In this document: positions 29,395 to 37,418 of the stretch, one piece after another
Position numbering within the stretch: the stretch's first letter is position 1
Layout of the letters: each line of letters begins with the position of its first letter
Assembly: GCA_004193205.1 (NCBI GenBank)
Contig: RZUM01000006.1
Coordinates: 124,001-188,000, forward strand
Direction: 5' to 3'
Length of the DNA: 64,000 nt
Source of the DNA: Gordonia sediminis
GTDB taxonomy: Bacteria > Actinomycetota > Actinomycetes > Mycobacteriales > Mycobacteriaceae
Position numbers and translations under genes: made by a program
The notes under the pieces: generated by a model
What the model was told of the DNA's origin: nothing
The model's database searches: none
Seen by the model: the letters and a program-made list of their open reading frames with translations, nothing else

Positions 29395-29802
29395 TCAGCC
29401 GTCGACCAGGGCGTACGCGCGATAGAAGGCGGCCGCTTGAGCCGAATCGAGGTACTCGTCGAGCCTGACGGCAAGGCCGTCGTGCAGCCGGACCACCAGT
29501 ACGGCCGGCAGCGAGAGAGCGGTGCCGTCGACGGCCAGGGCGGTCAGCGTGTGTTGCTGAACGTAACCGCCGTCGAAGACGTCGACGCGACGGTCGACGT
29601 AGCGGACGTCCTTCAGGCATCGTGTGAGATTTGCCAGCACCGCGAGATTCGCGGACTTGTCCTGCTCGGCCTCGTCGTAGTTGTGCCAGACGCGGATGTC
29701 ATCCGCGTAGTGGCTCGCCACCCAATCAATGTCGCCCTGCTCGATCGCTTTGACAAAATTGTCGGCCCAGTCGCGAACCTCGTCGGCTGTCATCGTTTCC
29801 AT
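29395..29802 (-). CDS. SnoaL-like NTF2-fold protein
   Basis: A 135-residue protein with an NTF2-like fold: helices DWADNFVKAIEQGDIDWVASHYADDIRVWHN at the start, then beta-strands ending VRLDEYLDSAQAAAFY. Such proteins are small ligand-binding or isomerase-type enzymes (ketosteroid isomerase/limonene epoxide hydrolase class); no firm catalytic assignment is possible. I took the ATG at 29802; one at 29793 is equally possible. It is transcribed in the same direction as the oxidoreductase gene 127 bases on. Confidence 0.75.
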   Translation of the reverse strand: METMTADEVRDWADNFVKAIEQGDIDWVASHYADDIRVWHNYDEAEQDKSANLAVLANLTRCLKDVRYVDRRVDVFDGGYVQQHTLTALAVDGTALSLPAVLVVRLHDGLAVRLDEYLDSAQAAAFYRAYALVDG

Positions 29803-29934
29803 TGGCGTCTCCGTCCTGCACCGACGCCGTGCGCGGTCGGTGCATCCGTAAGAGTGGGCGCGCAGTACCGAGCCCACATCACCCGGATCCGGTGATCGTC
29901 ACGCCGTTGAGATGACAGGCCCCGAAGACCCGCG

Positions 29935-31626
29935 TCAGCGACCGGCCGCGACGATGCGCGCCGCGATGGCGTCGACGAACACGGTCTGGATGTCTTCCGG
30001 GTTTTCGGCGGTATAGGAGGTGCCGCCCGTGGCCGCCGCGATCTGCTCGAGCGCGTCGCTGTCGGCATCGTCGGAGATCCCGATCGTGAGGACCAGCACC
30101 GGCCGGGCCGGGTCCTCGAGCCGCTTGAGTTCGGCGAGCAGTCTACTGAGGCTGATGCTGTCGCGATCGTCGTTCTGTCCGTCGGTCATGATGATGACCG
30201 AGTTGGAGTAGTTCGGGTCGTAGCTGTCCTGCACCTCTTTGAACGCCGCGAGCGTCGTGTCGTACAGACCGGTTCCGCCACCCAGCTGCGAGGGTGCCAG
30301 TCCCTCGCGAACCGCACGTGCGAGCGCCTCCCGGTGGGTGCCACCGTCGGCCGTCGGCGCATCCAGACGGCGGATCTGCGCCATCCATTTCCAGTCCTGC
30401 CCGTCGCCGCCCTTGTCGACGCCGAAGGCCCAGCCACCGATCATGGTGTTGTTGGGGAACAGCTTCAGTCCGGTCATCGACGCGTCGATCAGTAGTCCCG
30501 CCCGGGTGGTGTCGCCGGCGGGGAAATCCATCGAACCCGAGGTGTCCTGCACGACGAGGGTTCGGATCGGGACACCCAGCACCTGCCACTGCCGGATCGC
30601 CTTGTCGACCTGCGACTGGTCGGTCAGCCCGAGGGTCTTCACCGCGCCGATGCCGACGCCGTCGGGCAACGGCGCACCGTCGGGTGTCCGATAGCCCGCC
30701 TCGTTGAGGGTCGTGCGGCCCGCCTCGGATTCGAGTTCGGCGACGAGTGCCTGCCCGGCCTCGGCGGCCGTGTCCCGGTGGGCCGCGCCGGCCGTGTTGA
30801 CCAGCGGGTAGTCGAGCATCGCGGTGCCCGACGCCGGCACGGACGCCTTGAGTTCGGAGCCCGGATGGGTCCGTGTGAACAGCAGATACTGCTGTTCGGA
30901 GGTCACCACCGGAACCTCCGAGGTGTTGGCCAGGTTCAACCGGGCGCCCTCGCTGTCATTGGCGAGACGGGCGTTGTTCTGCTGAACGGCGAGGACCGTC
31001 ATCGCATCGGTCAGCTGCTTTTCGGTCAGGGCGCCGCTGTTGACGTCGGCAAGCGCCCCGACGATGGGTGCGTCGCCGGTGCTGGTGTCGATGGGGCTGC
31101 CGGTGCGCAGGTCGGGCAGCTTCATCACGTCGACCCAGCTGTCCAGTTCGGGAACCGCCTTGCCGACGACCACTGTGGGCGAGGTGGCGATCGACGGCGA
31201 CACCATGTTCAGGTCGAGCCGGACCTGGGTGGTGACGCGACGCGCCTGGACCTGAGAGTCGGCGACCCACAGGTCGGGCGACTGGTCACCACGGGTCAGT
31301 TGACCGGGGACTTCGGCGCCGGCGACACCGGTCACCGTGAAGTCGTAGCAGGAGTTCTGCGAGGCCTGCTGGGCGACTGTGCGCAGCGCGCCGGTCATCG
31401 CCGGGTCCGACGCCACCGCGACCGCGGTGCGATCCGAACAGCCGCTGGTGCCGCCTCGCCAGAGCATGAACCCGCTCACCAGGGCGACCACGACGATCAG
31501 CGCGGCAAGGCCCCACAACCAGCCGCCACGTCGACCCGACTTCGCCTGCCGGTGTTCGAAGCCGAACCCGGTACCCTGCTGCGCTCCCCGCTTCGAACGA
31601 TCAGCGTCTGAGCTGTGACGCCCCAT
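29935..31626 (-). CDS. Membrane-anchored solute-binding-like and VWA-domain protein
   Basis: A 563-residue exported protein. A basic N-terminal tail is followed by one membrane helix (about residues 36-57, GWLWGLAALIVVVALVSGF), leaving the rest outside. Residues about 65-330 resemble a periplasmic substrate-binding fold; residues about 350-540 are a von Willebrand A domain with an intact MIDAS motif (DTSGSMD) and IIMTDGQNDD. No catalytic function is visible; adhesion, cell-wall or complex assembly is possible. Its ATG (31626) is 18 bases after the SRPBCC gene, so the two may be cotranscribed. Confidence 0.82.
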   Translation of the reverse strand: MGRHSSDADRSKRGAQQGTGFGFEHRQAKSGRRGGWLWGLAALIVVVALVSGFMLWRGGTSGCSDRTAVAVASDPAMTGALRTVAQQASQNSCYDFTVTGVAGAEVPGQLTRGDQSPDLWVADSQVQARRVTTQVRLDLNMVSPSIATSPTVVVGKAVPELDSWVDVMKLPDLRTGSPIDTSTGDAPIVGALADVNSGALTEKQLTDAMTVLAVQQNNARLANDSEGARLNLANTSEVPVVTSEQQYLLFTRTHPGSELKASVPASGTAMLDYPLVNTAGAAHRDTAAEAGQALVAELESEAGRTTLNEAGYRTPDGAPLPDGVGIGAVKTLGLTDQSQVDKAIRQWQVLGVPIRTLVVQDTSGSMDFPAGDTTRAGLLIDASMTGLKLFPNNTMIGGWAFGVDKGGDGQDWKWMAQIRRLDAPTADGGTHREALARAVREGLAPSQLGGGTGLYDTTLAAFKEVQDSYDPNYSNSVIIMTDGQNDDRDSISLSRLLAELKRLEDPARPVLVLTIGISDDADSDALEQIAAATGGTSYTAENPEDIQTVFVDAIAARIVAAGR

Positions 31627-31644
31627 CGCCTTCCCCCACCATCG

Positions 31645-32082
31645 TCAACCGAAGACCCGGCGAAACGTCGTCAACGATTCCCGCAGGTCCCCGTGTACTG
31701 CCATCGCTACCGCCTTGCCGGCGGGCCCGATCAAGGGTAGACCACCGACGTCGACGGTGAACGTCACCGTCGATCCGACAGCGGTCGGGACGACGGCCAG
31801 GTCCAGCTTGGCCTTGACCCCGCCCTTGCCCTTGCCCTTCAGTGCGATCTCCTCGTGCACGCGGTACTTCTCGATCAGCCAGTCGAAACGGATCCGGGTG
31901 CCCTTCACGTTCACTATCGACGTCAGCGCCATCCCCTCGGCGAGCTCATGGGGTGCCGGCACCGCCGAGCGCCATCCGTCGTGCAGCACCAACCACTCGT
32001 CGAAGCGCATCAGGTCGGTCGCAGCCGCCCAGGTATCTTCGACAGACAGGTCCACATCAACGGAGTCACTTGTCTTGGCCAT
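31645..32082 (-). CDS. SRPBCC protein, Rv0910-like putative toxin
   Basis: A 145-residue START/polyketide-cyclase-like (SRPBCC) protein. Its pattern MAK..SVDVDLSVEDTWAAATDL.R..EWL..H..WRS...P ... IGPAGKAVAMAVHGDLRESL closely matches M. tuberculosis Rv0910 as I recall it, described as the toxin of the Rv0909-Rv0910 pair. In Mycobacterium the two genes are adjacent; here a DNA glycosylase gene lies between this gene and the Rv0909-like gene. Its ATG shares two bases with the divergent glycosylase ATG in a CCATGG palindrome. Toxicity is not established by sequence. Confidence 0.8.
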   Translation of the reverse strand: MAKTSDSVDVDLSVEDTWAAATDLMRFDEWLVLHDGWRSAVPAPHELAEGMALTSIVNVKGTRIRFDWLIEKYRVHEEIALKGKGKGGVKAKLDLAVVPTAVGSTVTFTVDVGGLPLIGPAGKAVAMAVHGDLRESLTTFRRVFG

Positions 32083-32734
32083 GGTCCCCGAGCCTAGCGC
32101 GCCCGGCGTCGAGGAGGCCGCCCGCGCACTGCTGGGCACCCTTCTGATCGCGCACGGCGTCGGTCTGCGGATCACCGAGGTCGAGGCCTACGGCGGCCGC
32201 GACGATCCGGCGTCGCACGCCTACACGCGGACCCCGCGCTCGGAGATCATGTACGGCCCGCCCAACCGGCTCTACGTCTACCGGATCCACGGGCATTTCT
32301 GCGCCAATGTGGTGACCGGTCCACGCGAGCAGGGATCGGCCGTGCTCATCCGGGCCGGCGAGGTGATCGACGGCCTACCGCTCGCGCGCCTGCGACGCCC
32401 CACCGCCTCCGACGACCGGTCGCTGGCACGCGGTCCCGGCAACCTCACGCGCGCGTTGGGCATCACCATGGACGATCTCGGCACCGCCCTCGACGACGGT
32501 GTGCCGGTATGCCTGGACCCGGCCACTCGGGTGACGCCGACGCACATCTCCGCCGGACCTCGGGTGGGGGTGCGCCGGGCCGCAGACGTGCCGTGGCGAT
32601 TCTGGATCACCGACGACCCGACGGTGTCGGTCTACCGGCGCCATGCCCGGGCTAGCGAAGCTAGGGCTGCGGCGGTTCCTTTTTCGGTTCGGCAGATCCC
32701 GGCGTCTGCTCCTCGGCGCCGACGGCCTTCTTGA
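32081..32734 (+). CDS. mpg: DNA-3-methyladenine glycosylase (AAG/Mpg family)
   Basis: Base-excision repair enzyme removing 3-methyladenine and other alkylated purines. Diagnostic segments: LRITEVEAYGGRDDPASHAY (catalytic Glu in EVEAY), RSEIMYGPPNRLYVYRIHG, CANVV, ARGPGNLTRALGI. It has 217 residues with the ATG at 32081; the core ends near PWRF...VSVYRRH, and the last 30 residues are Arg/Ala-rich read-through that overlaps the convergent Rv0909-like gene by 74 bases. No good ribosome site stands before the ATG (GGAG is 15 bases away), so the message may be leaderless or start at another codon. Its insertion between two Rv0908-0910-type genes is unusual. Confidence 0.9.
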   Translation: MVPEPSAPGVEEAARALLGTLLIAHGVGLRITEVEAYGGRDDPASHAYTRTPRSEIMYGPPNRLYVYRIHGHFCANVVTGPREQGSAVLIRAGEVIDGLPLARLRRPTASDDRSLARGPGNLTRALGITMDDLGTALDDGVPVCLDPATRVTPTHISAGPRVGVRRAADVPWRFWITDDPTVSVYRRHARASEARAAAVPFSVRQIPASAPRRRRPS

Positions 32735-32873
32735 CCGCATCCCGCGCGGTGCCGACGTGGCCGGTGTATTTGCCGCCGGTCGCCCTGTCCACGGCGTCGT
32801 GTCCCTTGTCGATGAGACTCGGGTTGGCCTTCAGCGTGGCCTTGGCCTTGTTCACCAGACTCGAGAGGTCCAT
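32661..32873 (-). CDS. Rv0909-family putative antitoxin
   Basis: A 70-residue acidic/basic helical protein: MDLSSLVNKAKATLKANPSL, then IDKGHDAVDRATGGKYTGHV and a Lys/Pro/Glu-rich tail. It fits the small Rv0909-type family annotated as putative antitoxin and, as in M. tuberculosis, follows ctpE directly (26-base gap). Its expected partner, the Rv0910-like gene, is on the same strand but separated by the oppositely oriented mpg. The TAG stop falls in a short hairpin, GCTAGCGAAGCTAGG. Confidence 0.75.
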   Translation of the reverse strand: MDLSSLVNKAKATLKANPSLIDKGHDAVDRATGGKYTGHVGTARDAVKKAVGAEEQTPGSAEPKKEPPQP

Positions 32874-32899
32874 GGCGGCCAGTGTAGGGGTCTGCACCG

Positions 32900-35470
32900 T
32901 CAGTGGGCAGCGCGCGGCCGGGTCCGGTGTGGACCGTCCTCGGCCCGCTCGACATCGCGCGCGGCCACGTATCTGGGCACGATCCGCGACATCAGCTCCA
33001 CCCCGACGATGCCGACGGCAGCAGATGTCAGCGCGACCGAGATCATCTGCAGATTCGACGAATCCAGCTTGAACAGATCCTGGGTGAACGGCCAGGTGAA
33101 GATCACCACGTAGGCCGCCACCGACACCACCAGCAGCACGATCTTCCACCAGTTGTAGGGCCGCGCGACCACCGCCAGCACGTAGAGAGCGACCGCGATC
33201 AGGGTGATCAACGTCGCAGTGGCAGCCTGGGTCTGTTCCGGGGACAGGTCGACCGAATCCTGGGATCCGAACGCCACCCCCGACCCACCCGGATTGACGA
33301 TGACGTAGGTGACGAAAGTGGCGGTGCCGACGATCAGACCGTTGGGCACCGCCTCCCACAGCACGCGGCGCACGAAGCCGGGGCGGGCCCGTTCGTTGTT
33401 CGGCGCCAGCGACAGGACGAACGCCGGGATACCGATGGTGAACCAGGCCGAGATCGTCACGTGGATCGGCTGGAAGGGGTAACTCAGCGTGCCGAAACCG
33501 AACAGTTTCCCCGACACGCCGCCCAGGCCGACGATCAGCGCCAGCAGCACCGCGTACACGGTCTTGGTGAGGAACAGGTTGGAGACACGTTCGATGTTGC
33601 CGATGACGCGGCGGCCCTCGCCGACGACGTAGGGCAGCGTCGCGAACTTGTTGTCCAGCAAGACGATCTGGGCCACCGACCGCGCGGCCGAACTGCCCGA
33701 CCCCATCGCCACGCCGATGTCGGCGTCCTTGAGGGCGAGCACGTCGTTGACACCGTCGCCGGTCATCGCGACCGTGTCGCCCCGCGACTGGAGCGCCTTG
33801 ACCATCGCCCGTTTCTGGTCGGGTCGCACCCGCCCGAAGGTCACCCCGTTCTCGACGACGTCGGCCAGTTCGGCGGGGTCGGTGGGCAATGATCGCGCGT
33901 CCACCGAGGTGTCGGGCGAGCCCAGGCCCAGCGACGCGGCGACCGCGCCGACCGAGCGCGCGTTGTCACCGGAGATCACCTTGACGTCCACGCGCTGGCT
34001 CGCAAAGTAGTCGAGGGTGTCGCGCGCGTCGGGACGAACCCGCTGCTCGAGCACCACCAGGACGACGGGCCAGACCACCCCGGGTGTGACCGACCCTTTC
34101 GGCGGTTCGGAGTCGACGAGCACATCGATCTGCGCCAGCAACAGGATCCGCAGTCCCGTCGAGCCCAGTTCGCCGGCCAGGGCGGCGGCCTCGCTCTGCG
34201 GGTCGAGCAGGACGTCGGGTGCGCCGATCACCCAATTGCCCATGTCGGCGCCGGTCGAGTCGCGGAACGACATCCCGCTCCACTTCTTCGCCGACGTGAA
34301 CGGTGCGACCGCGCTCACCGTCCAGTCCGGCGGTTGCGGGTATGCCTCGGCCATGGCCTGCATGCTCGCGTTGGGTCGCGGGTCGTGTGCGGCGAGGGCG
34401 GCGAGTGCGGCCTCCGGACCCGGGCCCTTCGTGGCTCGCTCGGCTCGCACCTCAGGGAGCAAAGGACTCTCCGCTCGCACCTCAGGTATCGGGGAGCCCG
34501 GACCCACCGGACGCAGTTCGGACAGGCGCATGCCGTTCTCGGTGAGGGTCCCGGTCTTGTCGGCGCAGACCACGTTGACGCGGGCGAGGCCCTCGATCGC
34601 CGGTAACTCGTTGACCAGGCATTTGCGTTGGCCGAGCCGGACCACGCCGACCGCGAACGCGATGGACGTCATGAGCACCAGCCCCTCGGGCACCATCGGC
34701 ACCAGCGCCGCGACCATGCCGAGCAACGACGCCTTCAGCCCGCTGTTGCTGATGAAGAGCTGGTTGACGATGGTCAGGATGCCGGCCGGGACGAGCAGCC
34801 AGGTGATCACGCGCAGGATCTGGTTGATCCCGGTGCGCAGTTCGGAGGCGACGAGGGTGAACTTGGAGGCCTCTGCCGCGAGTTGGGCCGCGTAGGCGTC
34901 GGCACCCACCTTGGTCGCCCGATAGGCCCCCGATCCGGCGACGACGAAGCTGCCGGAGAGGATCTTGTCGCCGGGTGTCTTGTCGACCGGGTCGGCCTCA
35001 CCGGTGAGCAGGGATTCGTCGACATCGAGCGCGAGGGCCTCCACCATCTCTCCGTCGACGACGACCTGATCGCCGGCGCCGATCTCGATGATGTCGTCGA
35101 GGACCACATCGCCGGGTGGCAGCTCGACCACCTCGCCGCCGCGGCGGACCACCGGCATGGTCTGGCCGATGATGGCGAGCCGGTCGAGGGTGCGTTTGGC
35201 CCGAACCTCCTGGATGATCCCGATCCCGCTGTTGGCGATGATGATCAGACCGAAGAGTCCGTTACGCAGGTCGCCGGTGAACGCGACGATCGCGAACAGC
35301 ACGCCGAGCATCGCGTTGATCCGGGTGAACACGTTGGCGCGGACGATGTCGCCGACCGTGCGCCCGGACCGCGCGGGCAGTGTGTTCACCTGCCCGGCGG
35401 CAACGCGCTGCGCGACCTCCGCTGCGGTCAGCCCAGGATTGTGGCCCGCCTCCGCGGACACCTGGGTCAC
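32900..35470 (-). CDS. ctpE: P-type cation-transporting ATPase, CtpE-like
   Basis: An 856-residue P-type ATPase. Phosphorylation motif [12 protein letters not shown], dephosphorylation TGEAD (TGES-like), hinge [18 protein letters not shown] and about ten membrane helices are present. By resemblance and context it matches mycobacterial CtpE, reported to import Ca2+. Three GTG starts are possible (35488, 35485, 35470); I chose 35470, which has GGGAG at good spacing and overlaps the upstream MBL gene by GTGA. The N-domain linker just after DKTGT carries an extra stretch containing PEVRAE twice, encoded by a DNA repeat (34443-34486) and absent, as I recall, from mycobacterial CtpE. Confidence 0.93.
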   Translation of the reverse strand: MTQVSAEAGHNPGLTAAEVAQRVAAGQVNTLPARSGRTVGDIVRANVFTRINAMLGVLFAIVAFTGDLRNGLFGLIIIANSGIGIIQEVRAKRTLDRLAIIGQTMPVVRRGGEVVELPPGDVVLDDIIEIGAGDQVVVDGEMVEALALDVDESLLTGEADPVDKTPGDKILSGSFVVAGSGAYRATKVGADAYAAQLAAEASKFTLVASELRTGINQILRVITWLLVPAGILTIVNQLFISNSGLKASLLGMVAALVPMVPEGLVLMTSIAFAVGVVRLGQRKCLVNELPAIEGLARVNVVCADKTGTLTENGMRLSELRPVGPGSPIPEVRAESPLLPEVRAERATKGPGPEAALAALAAHDPRPNASMQAMAEAYPQPPDWTVSAVAPFTSAKKWSGMSFRDSTGADMGNWVIGAPDVLLDPQSEAAALAGELGSTGLRILLLAQIDVLVDSEPPKGSVTPGVVWPVVLVVLEQRVRPDARDTLDYFASQRVDVKVISGDNARSVGAVAASLGLGSPDTSVDARSLPTDPAELADVVENGVTFGRVRPDQKRAMVKALQSRGDTVAMTGDGVNDVLALKDADIGVAMGSGSSAARSVAQIVLLDNKFATLPYVVGEGRRVIGNIERVSNLFLTKTVYAVLLALIVGLGGVSGKLFGFGTLSYPFQPIHVTISAWFTIGIPAFVLSLAPNNERARPGFVRRVLWEAVPNGLIVGTATFVTYVIVNPGGSGVAFGSQDSVDLSPEQTQAATATLITLIAVALYVLAVVARPYNWWKIVLLVVSVAAYVVIFTWPFTQDLFKLDSSNLQMISVALTSAAVGIVGVELMSRIVPRYVAARDVERAEDGPHRTRPRAAH
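34443..34486. repeat. Repeat inside the ctpE coding sequence
   Basis: GCTCGCACCTCAGG occurs twice (34443-34456 and 34473-34486), joined by GAGCAAAGGACTCTCC. This looks like a second type of dispersed repeat of these genomes, lodged in frame in ctpE at a surface linker of the ATPase. Confidence 0.7.
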
Positions 35471-36651
35471 GCCGACGGCTCCCACCACGCCGGGTGGGCG
35501 ACACCTGTGCCCGTCCGGTTCCCGAGGTCGATCGTGCCTCCCGGCGGCGGTACCAGCACGGTGGCCCCGTTGGCCGCGGCATTGGGCAGCAGCCGCTGGA
35601 TCGGGTCACCCCAGGTGTGCCGCGCAAGATTGAAGGTGCCCCAGTGGATCGGGACCATCACGGCGTCGCGCAGATGCTCACGGCTGAGCATCCGGTGAAT
35701 GGTCACCGCTTCCTCCGGATCGACGTGCACGTCGGGCCACAGCGGGTCGTAGGCGCCGACGGCGATGAGGGTCAGGTCGAACGGGCCGAGGCGCGCGCCG
35801 ACCTCCTCGAAACGTTCCGAGAAACCGGTGTCCCCGGAGAAGAAGAACTTGTGCGTCGGCCCGGCGACCGCCCAGCTCGCCCACTGGGTGAGGTTGCGGG
35901 TCAGCCACCGCCCGGAGAAATGCCGGGCCGGGGTGCAGGTGAAGGTGATCTCGGTCGTACCGCAGGTCACCGTGGCGGCATCCCACCAGTCGGCCTCGAC
36001 GATGCGGTCGAGCCCGATGCCCCACGTGTGCAGGTGCGCGCCGACGCCGACGGGTGCGACGAACCGCACCTGCGGCTGCGCGGCCGCCAGCGCGAGAACG
36101 GTGCCCATGTCGAGGTGGTCGTAGTGGTCGTGGCTGAGGAGCACCACGTCGAGCGGCGGGAGATCGGCGACGGCGACCGGTGAGCGGTGCATCCGGGCCG
36201 GCCCCACCAGCTGCGACGGGGAACAGCGCCGGCCGAACACCGGATCGGTCAGGATCCGCACACCGTCGAGCTCGACCAGCGCCGAGGCATGCCCGAGCCA
36301 GGTCACCCGCAGATCGCCTGGCGCATCGTCGAATCGCGGTGTCCACACCGGGACGGGTCGCCGCGGACGTCCCGGATTGCGGGCCATGTCGAGGACCACG
36401 CGCATGTCGGCGTCGACTGCCGGGGCCGACGGCTCGTCGTGGTTGTGGAAGAAGCCGTCACGCAGGTGCAACGACCCGGCGGTGCGCCGCCGAATATCGT
36501 CGACCGCCGCTCCGAGCGCACGAGCCGACGGCATACCGACCCGGGCCAGCTGCGTGGTCACCGCGTGCGAGGCTGCAATTCCCCGCGACGACAGCGAGGA
36601 CGCCGCGCGCTGGGCCAGCTCGACACCATTCCTACCGATCGTCGAGGTCAC
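35467..36651 (-). CDS. Metallo-beta-lactamase-fold hydrolase (Rv0906-like)
   Basis: A 394-residue MBL-fold protein of the NAPE-PLD/UlaG-like branch. Metal ligands are in [10 protein letters not shown] (HxHxDH, about residue 172) with further His in ARHFSG, GDTG and [19 protein letters not shown] starts the fold. The N-terminal 100 residues are helical and less conserved. It starts with GTG at 36651. It heads the MBL-ctpE-Rv0909-like operon, as I recall for Rv0906 to Rv0909. A lipid or phospholipid substrate is possible for this branch, not shown. Confidence 0.87.
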   Translation of the reverse strand: MTSTIGRNGVELAQRAASSLSSRGIAASHAVTTQLARVGMPSARALGAAVDDIRRRTAGSLHLRDGFFHNHDEPSAPAVDADMRVVLDMARNPGRPRRPVPVWTPRFDDAPGDLRVTWLGHASALVELDGVRILTDPVFGRRCSPSQLVGPARMHRSPVAVADLPPLDVVLLSHDHYDHLDMGTVLALAAAQPQVRFVAPVGVGAHLHTWGIGLDRIVEADWWDAATVTCGTTEITFTCTPARHFSGRWLTRNLTQWASWAVAGPTHKFFFSGDTGFSERFEEVGARLGPFDLTLIAVGAYDPLWPDVHVDPEEAVTIHRMLSREHLRDAVMVPIHWGTFNLARHTWGDPIQRLLPNAAANGATVLVPPPGGTIDLGNRTGTGVAHPAWWEPSA

Positions 36652-36698
36652 GTTGCCAGCCTAGCTCCCGGGGTCGCTGATAGGCTTCGGCAAGCACG

Positions 36699-36714
36699 TT
36701 TACACGCATGTGAA
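36699..36714. promoter_or_regulatory. Candidate TetR operator
   Basis: TTTACACGCATGTGAA is a near-palindrome (12 of 16 positions) 27 bases before the TetR-family start and 48 bases from the divergent MBL-ctpE start. Its position suits autoregulation and possible control of the divergent operon. Confidence 0.4.
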
Positions 36715-36740
36715 GCTCTCACACAAGGGGGTGACCCTCG

Positions 36741-37364
36741 TTGCCACGGATGTCCGTCGACCAGCGCCGCGCCGCGCTCATCGAAGCCGCCTACCGTGTG
36801 ATCGCCGATCACGGTGTCGAGGGCGCGACCACCCGGCGCATCTGCGCGCACGCCAAGATGCCACTGGCGAGCTTCCACTACGCCTTCGACAGTCGCACCG
36901 CCTTGCTGTGTGCCGTCATGGACACCGCGGTGCCGTCGGGCACCCACCAGATGCTCGACGCGATCCTGCCGATGGTCTCCGGTGACCACGGCACCGGCCT
37001 CGAAGCGATGCGCAAGACCACCCAGGACAACTTCGAGGCCTTCTACGCCCTGCTCAAGACCGACCCCGGACGGATGCAGGCGACCCTCTCGCTCGGCATC
37101 TACGCCCACAACCACGCCGAACTCCAGGAAGTCGGCAAGCGAATGTTCGAGCGCCTCTACGAGGTCGCCGCCCGGGGAATGGAGATCGCCGCGGACCGGG
37201 CCGGTGTGCGCTGGTCCGAACCCGTCTCCGAGCTCAGCCCTGTCATCATCGCCGCCACCAATACGATCACGCTGACGTATCTGAGCACCGCCGACGATAT
37301 GGTCGTCGCCAAGATCATCGAGGCCGTGGTGAATGCGCTCATGGGCTACGTCGTCGAGGACTGA
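36741..37364 (+). CDS. TetR-family transcriptional regulator
   Basis: A 207-residue TetR-type protein: helix-turn-helix in residues 1-55 (ALIEAAYRVIADHGVEGATT, then the AKMPLASFHYAFDSR recognition part) and a helical C-terminal ligand domain. The longest form starts at TTG 36741, eight bases after GGGGGTG; an ATG at 36750 is the alternative. It diverges from the MBL-ctpE genes and is convergent with the NCS1 permease. The ligand is unknown. Confidence 0.9.
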   Translation: MPRMSVDQRRAALIEAAYRVIADHGVEGATTRRICAHAKMPLASFHYAFDSRTALLCAVMDTAVPSGTHQMLDAILPMVSGDHGTGLEAMRKTTQDNFEAFYALLKTDPGRMQATLSLGIYAHNHAELQEVGKRMFERLYEVAARGMEIAADRAGVRWSEPVSELSPVIIAATNTITLTYLSTADDMVVAKIIEAVVNALMGYVVED

Positions 37365-37366
37365 GA

Positions 37367-37404
37367 GATCGGGCCGCCCACTCGATGAGTTGGACGGCCC
37401 GATC
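37367..37404. terminator. Shared hairpin between the TetR gene and the NCS1 permease
   Basis: GATCGGGCCGCCCA pairs with TGGACGGCCCGATC (one mismatch) around a ten-base loop, between two convergent gene ends. Confidence 0.85.
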
Positions 37405-37418
37405 CATCTACTGATCGA

